Assembly (NCBI GenBank): GCA_003241215.1
Contig: QFOL01000154.1
Span: 1 to 8,906 of the forward strand
DNA length: 8,906 nt
Origin: Agrobacterium fabrum
Lineage (GTDB): Bacteria > Pseudomonadota > Alphaproteobacteria > Rhizobiales > Rhizobiaceae
Direction of reading: 5' to 3'
Shown: positions 5,913 to 8,906 of the stretch, piece by piece
How the letters are laid out: each line of letters opens with the position of its first letter
Numbering within the stretch: position 1 is the stretch's first letter
Notes under the pieces: generated by a model
What the model was told of the DNA's origin: nothing
The model's database searches: none
What the model saw: only the letters and a program-made list of their open reading frames with translations
Position numbers and translations under genes: made by a program

Positions 5913-7166
5913 TCACCACGCCAGATCGAGCCGTTCCAGACCATGGAAATGATAGACATCCTTGACCCTGGGCGCTCCGGCGATCTTCAGACCCGGCAGG
6001 CGTTTGAAAAGCAGCGGCAAGGCAAGATTGAGTTCCAGTCTTGCAAGCGGCGCACCGATGCAGAAATGAATACCCGCGCCGAAGGAGACGTTGGCGCCTT
6101 CGTTGCGGTCCGGCTGGAAGGTCAGCGGATCGGAAAACTTTGCCGGATCGAGATTGGCGGCGGCCAGAATGAGGCTGACCTTGTCGCCGCGCTTGAACGT
6201 GACGCCGTCGATTTCGACGGGTTCCAGAACCCAGCGCTGGAAAATATGCACCGGCGCGCAGATGCGCAGGGTTTCCTCCACCGTCCGTTCCGTGGCGGCA
6301 TCGTCGTTGAACAGGGTCTCGGGGGAAACGCCGCTTTCCAGAATGATGCGCACGGAATTGCCGATCTGGTGCACGGTCGCCTCGTGCCCGGCATTCAGCA
6401 GCACGATGGTGGTGGAGACGAGCTCGTCGTCGGTCAGATACTGGCCCTTGTGTTCCGTATGGATCATGTGGCTCAGCAGGTCGTCCTTAGGCTCCGCCCG
6501 CCGCTCGGCGATCACGCTGCGCACATAATCTGAAAATTCATGCGCGGCCCTGTCGGCCAGCAGCTCGTCTTCCGGCGTGCGCTTGAACATGTACATGCCG
6601 ACATAGGCATGCGACCATTTCAGGAGCTGCGGCCCCATTTCCTCGGGAATGCCGATCATCCGGGCGATCATCGTCACCGGGATGATATCGGCATAGGAGG
6701 AGAGCAGTTCGGTTTCGCCATTCGCTTCGAAGGCATCGATCAGACGGTTGGCGAGTTCCTCGATTTCCGGCTTCATCTTGTCGACGTGCCGCGAAACGAA
6801 GGCGCGGTTGATGAGCGTGCGCAGCCGTGTGTGTTCCGGAGGCTCGAGTTCGAGAAGCGAATGCTGCTCGGCGGCGTCGAAATGCTTCACATGCTCGAGC
6901 GGTTGCGGCAGGCCGATTTCCTCCCGGCTGGCCACATGCAGTATCTGCCGCCCGAACCGGCGGTCGCGCAGCAGGGCGCTGACATGGTCATAACCGGTAA
7001 AGAACCATTGCCGCTGCTCTTCCCAGTAGAAGGTGGGACATTCAGCGTGCAGGGCCGCATAGACCGGGTTCGGATCGTTGTAGAAGGCCGGGTCGCGGGC
7101 GTCGAGTGAAACGCGGCGGCTGGCGGGATCGATCTTGAGAAAGGGAAATGTCGCTGTCATGCCCAT
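5913..7166 (-). CDS. Cytochrome P450 (soluble bacterial type)
   Basis: A 417-residue soluble P450, standard bacterial length, with no membrane anchor. The heme loop is FGAGIHFCIGAPLARLE (residues 362-378; Cys369 is the thiolate ligand). The K-helix ExxR is Glu298-Arg301 in EETLR. EPPEHTRLRTLINRAF (108-123) is the C-helix heme-contact segment. The I-helix motif reads LLNAGHEATV (256-265), with the acid Glu262, but Ala263 where the oxygen-activating Thr is usual and Thr264 next to it. The enzyme would insert oxygen into a small organic substrate using electrons from a ferredoxin system, none of which is encoded nearby; the substrate is unknown. The start could be Met1 (7166) or Met3 (7160); the ribosome site is weak (GCGGAAT). 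It lies 83 bases downstream of the diguanylate cyclase gene on the same strand. Confidence 0.95.
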   Translation of the reverse strand: MGMTATFPFLKIDPASRRVSLDARDPAFYNDPNPVYAALHAECPTFYWEEQRQWFFTGYDHVSALLRDRRFGRQILHVASREEIGLPQPLEHVKHFDAAEQHSLLELEPPEHTRLRTLINRAFVSRHVDKMKPEIEELANRLIDAFEANGETELLSSYADIIPVTMIARMIGIPEEMGPQLLKWSHAYVGMYMFKRTPEDELLADRAAHEFSDYVRSVIAERRAEPKDDLLSHMIHTEHKGQYLTDDELVSTTIVLLNAGHEATVHQIGNSVRIILESGVSPETLFNDDAATERTVEETLRICAPVHIFQRWVLEPVEIDGVTFKRGDKVSLILAAANLDPAKFSDPLTFQPDRNEGANVSFGAGIHFCIGAPLARLELNLALPLLFKRLPGLKIAGAPRVKDVYHFHGLERLDLAW

Positions 7167-7172
7167 GGTTTA

Positions 7173-7231
7173 TTCCGCATGTGATGCTTTGGGAAGGGCG
7201 GGAAAATGGCTTGTGAAGGCCTTCCGCATGT
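7173..7231. repeat. Pair of 10-bp direct repeats upstream of the P450 gene
   Basis: TTCCGCATGT occurs at 7173-7182 and again at 7222-7231, 49 bases apart, in the short gap between the cyclase and P450 genes. The copy nearer the P450 overlaps its ribosome site. A palindrome GAAGGCCTTC (7216-7225) overlaps the other. The spacing is near five helical turns, so they could be regulator sites, but this is only a pattern observation. Confidence 0.3.
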
Positions 7232-7249
7232 CACCGTATGGCTACATCC

Positions 7250-8497
7250 TTATCGGCTGGCAATGGCGGATATCCGGTTCAGCGCCGCGACCTGCCGGTC
7301 GGCATTGTTGTCCATCGGGTTTTCGTCGCGGTCCGGGGCGGGCACGACGACATTGGCCGAATTGACGTGAATGACGGTCCGGTTGCGCCCGGCCTTCTTG
7401 GCGGCATAAAGCGCCCGGTCGGCTTCCGTCATCATCTTGCTGAGGTCAGCATCCTTGATCATGGCTTCGGAGATGCCGACGCTGGTCGTCACCTCGATCG
7501 CTTCGCCGCGTGCGGTGATTTTCGAAAGGCGCAGATTGCTGCGGATGGATTCCGCAAGCGCCACCGTGCTGGAAGGACTTTCGACTTCGGCCACCAGCGC
7601 GAATTCCTCGCCGCCCATCCTGACGAAAAGGCCGCGCTCGCCGATGACGCGCTGTGCGATATTGCAGAAATGTACGAGCACGGCGTCACCGGACTGATGG
7701 CCGTATCTGTCGTTGATCTTCTTGAAATGGTCAATGTCGAAGAGAACCAGCGCCACATAGCGATCGGAGCCCTGCGAGTGCTTCTTGATGTACTCGAACT
7801 CCTCCATCAGCCCGCGCCGGTTGAGAACGCCAGTCAGATGATCGGTCATTGCCAGGCGTTGGAGACGGCCTTCCGTGTCCTCCATGATGATCTTGGCGCT
7901 GATCATGATGATGGCGGTGAAGCCCAGCATGCCGGAAATGGAGAGGGCCGATGTCATTGGAATGGCGTTGGGGACAGCGGCATTGGCCGGGATGACGATG
8001 GATGCGACGAGCGCTCCCGCAAAAGCCTGCAGGATCAGGATCACGGCAAGTACCTTGCGGCTGCGCGATGCGCGCGCCTTGCTGGCAAGAAGCACGCCGG
8101 CAAGCATGAAATAGCCCGTGGCCGCACTGGCGTGATAAAGCAGGATGCGGGCGACCATGTCTTCGCGCACGGGTGGCACGAACATTCCGGCGATCCATAG
8201 CAGGGCCGGAATGGCAATCCAGCCGCCGACTTTACGCTGCTCGAAGCACAGGAGGCCCGCGAGCCAGAAACCGAAGGCGGCGAGCGCCAGCGTATTGCCG
8301 ACCTGAATGGACAGGAAGCTGGAAATATCCCCGCGAAACGCCACCATGACAGTGCCGATGCCGGTGACGAGGAAACCGGCGGCGAAATAGAGATTATGCC
8401 TGCGGGAAGGGCGGTGCAGCCACAACGTTCCCAAAAGCACCGCAAGGGTAAGCGTCTCCGCCGCCCACAGTAGCGTGCTCGTCTTTGCATCCAGCAT
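7250..8497 (-). CDS. Membrane-anchored diguanylate cyclase (GGDEF domain)
   Basis: A 415-residue inner-membrane protein. The N-terminal half (residues about 7-203) contains roughly seven hydrophobic helices, a sensory or anchoring module I cannot assign to a named MASE domain. The C-terminal half is a GGDEF domain that makes cyclic di-GMP from two GTP. It begins MTDHLTGVLNRRGL (217-230), then FDIDHFKKINDRYGHQSGDAVL (253-274), the active site RMGGEEFALV (293-302), and TTSVGIS (337-343) and ADRALYAAKKAGRN (359-372). All catalytic features are intact. The autoinhibitory RxxD site expected just before GGEEF is absent (Gly-Glu-Arg-Gly there). A tail of about 40 residues rich in Asp, Asn and Ala follows the domain. 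The ATG at 8497 has a good AGGA site 7 bases upstream. A structured leader precedes it. Confidence 0.95.
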   Translation of the reverse strand: MLDAKTSTLLWAAETLTLAVLLGTLWLHRPSRRHNLYFAAGFLVTGIGTVMVAFRGDISSFLSIQVGNTLALAAFGFWLAGLLCFEQRKVGGWIAIPALLWIAGMFVPPVREDMVARILLYHASAATGYFMLAGVLLASKARASRSRKVLAVILILQAFAGALVASIVIPANAAVPNAIPMTSALSISGMLGFTAIIMISAKIIMEDTEGRLQRLAMTDHLTGVLNRRGLMEEFEYIKKHSQGSDRYVALVLFDIDHFKKINDRYGHQSGDAVLVHFCNIAQRVIGERGLFVRMGGEEFALVAEVESPSSTVALAESIRSNLRLSKITARGEAIEVTTSVGISEAMIKDADLSKMMTEADRALYAAKKAGRNRTVIHVNSANVVVPAPDRDENPMDNNADRQVAALNRISAIASR

Positions 8498-8530
8498 TGC
8501 AAAATCCTATCTGCGCCATCATGCGGTAAA

Positions 8531-8566
8531 AGCGGGCTCTTTCGCACGAGGTGCGTTATGCCCGCT
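8531..8566 (-). terminator. Terminator-like hairpin in the diguanylate cyclase leader
   Basis: On the minus strand AGCGGGC (8566-8560) pairs with GCCCGCT (8537-8531). Inside, CGCAC/GTGCG (8555-8551 with 8547-8543) closes a GAG/CTC loop, with a small 4/5-base internal loop between the stems. The outer stem is followed on the minus strand by TTTT. A G+C-rich stem then Ts, about 33 bases before the cyclase start codon, looks like an intrinsic terminator or attenuator, or the 3' end of a small RNA read from the region up to about 8690. The T run is short, so strength would be moderate. Confidence 0.45.
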
Positions 8567-8690
8567 GGAATTGTTGAGCTGCCATTTCGCCCGTATGGGC
8601 TCCATTCCCCGATGGGAACCGGAAATTCGCTGGCTAGTATCAGCAGCAAATACCTAACGAGTTCTTGCCGGTGAGAAGTTATATCTGTGC

Positions 8691-8724
8691 ATGGCGGGCG
8701 ATTTTTATCCTCGTCGCCCGCCAT
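8691..8724. other. Perfect 11-bp inverted repeat (hairpin)
   Basis: ATGGCGGGCGA (8691-8701) and TCGCCCGCCAT (8714-8724) are exact inverted repeats with a 12-base loop containing TTTTTAT. On the plus strand it is followed by AGTAAAAAAA rather than Ts. On the minus strand the T7 run precedes it rather than following it. It is therefore not a textbook terminator for either direction, though nothing else explains it; it could be a transcript end, a protein-binding palindrome or a repeat element. Confidence 0.5.
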
Positions 8725-8906
8725 AGTAAAAAAATGGTGGTGGTGAGGGAAAGAAGCCCGTCCGGCATCGCCCGGTTCGAAACCCCTGTCAACGCGGGCG
8801 CTCACGGCCTGCAAACGCTGTTGAGCCGTTAAGGATATGCGGCTTCGTGTCTTGAAGTACGGGGCAGGGACACTCTATGTAGGGAGTATGAAGGTTAGAA
8901 GTGATT

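Larger units (their letters stand above)
8498..8906. other. Region upstream of the diguanylate cyclase, no supported gene
   Basis: The final 409 bases hold the cyclase leader and whatever follows to the right. Besides the hairpins at 8531-8566 and 8691-8724, a smaller stem GCCC/GGGC lies at 8589-8600. A plus-strand frame from ATG 8837 is open to the window end (MRLRVLKYGAGTLYVGSMKV...), but its AAGGA is too close to the ATG to be a good ribosome site and the peptide is not recognisable. A cyclase promoter must lie here; no clear -35/-10 pair stood out. Confidence 0.4.

Noticed and set aside
5943..7109. Plus-strand frames (196 and 189 codons) opposite the P450
   Set aside because: Antisense shadows; the minus frame carries all P450 signatures.
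7238..8200. Plus-strand frame of 320 codons opposite the diguanylate cyclase
   Set aside because: Antisense shadow with His/Asp/Gly-rich composition; the minus frame is a complete GGDEF protein.
8765..8790. tRNA T-arm-like GGTTCGAAACC
   Set aside because: The bases around it do not form the 5-bp T stem, and no acceptor, D or anticodon arms can be found on either strand.
8837..8906. Plus-strand frame open to the right edge
   Set aside because: Only 23 codons, the AAGGA is too close to the ATG, and the peptide is not recognisable; it cannot be judged without sequence beyond the window.

Overview
The window looks like a chromosomal segment of an alphaproteobacterium of the order Rhizobiales, most likely Agrobacterium/Rhizobium. 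The basis is the G+C-rich codon use, the rhizobial-type N terminus of ribosomal protein L13 at the left edge, and close resemblance of the CoA-binding, O-acetylhomoserine sulfhydrylase and EamA proteins to rhizobial families. This assignment rests on recognition of protein style, not on a database search.

Layout, left to right. (1) 1-98, minus: the first 32 codons of rplM (L13), behind a good sigma70-type promoter (232-260) and a leader of about 127 nt that can fold into three hairpins. (2) 351-1187, minus: a ten-helix EamA/DMT-type transporter. Its own upstream region carries a palindromic repeat resembling those scattered through Rhizobiaceae genomes. (3) 1188-2093: a gene-poor gap of about 900 bases with a strikingly A+T-rich core (about 30% G+C at 1621-1680) and a possible remnant of a small gene. 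(4) 2094-3885, plus: a probable two-gene unit, a small CoA-binding protein followed by a MetY-type O-acetylhomoserine sulfhydrylase whose Shine-Dalgarno site lies in the arm of a perfect hairpin. (5) 4229-5205, plus: a small exported lipocalin-like protein and a small cupin. (6) 5213-5883, minus: a type II toxin-antitoxin pair (PIN toxin, short antitoxin with an unusual N terminus), convergent with the cupin gene with only 7 bases between stop codons. (7) 5913-7166, minus: a soluble bacterial cytochrome P450 with Ala where the I-helix Thr is expected. (8) 7250-8497, minus: a membrane-anchored GGDEF diguanylate cyclase without a recognisable inhibitory site, preceded by a structured leader containing a terminator-like hairpin. 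(9) 8498-8906: no convincing gene, two strong hairpins.

The genes do not form one pathway. Sulfur amino-acid synthesis (metY), a possible xenobiotic or secondary-metabolite oxidase (P450), c-di-GMP signalling and a toxin-antitoxin module sit side by side, as is common in rhizobial chromosomes. I found no CRISPR array, transposase, phage gene, tRNA or rRNA. The observations most worth a check are regulatory RNA structures (rplM leader, metY ribosome-site hairpin, diguanylate cyclase leader) and the altered P450 oxygen-activation motif. I did not find evidence of a wholly new multigene system.
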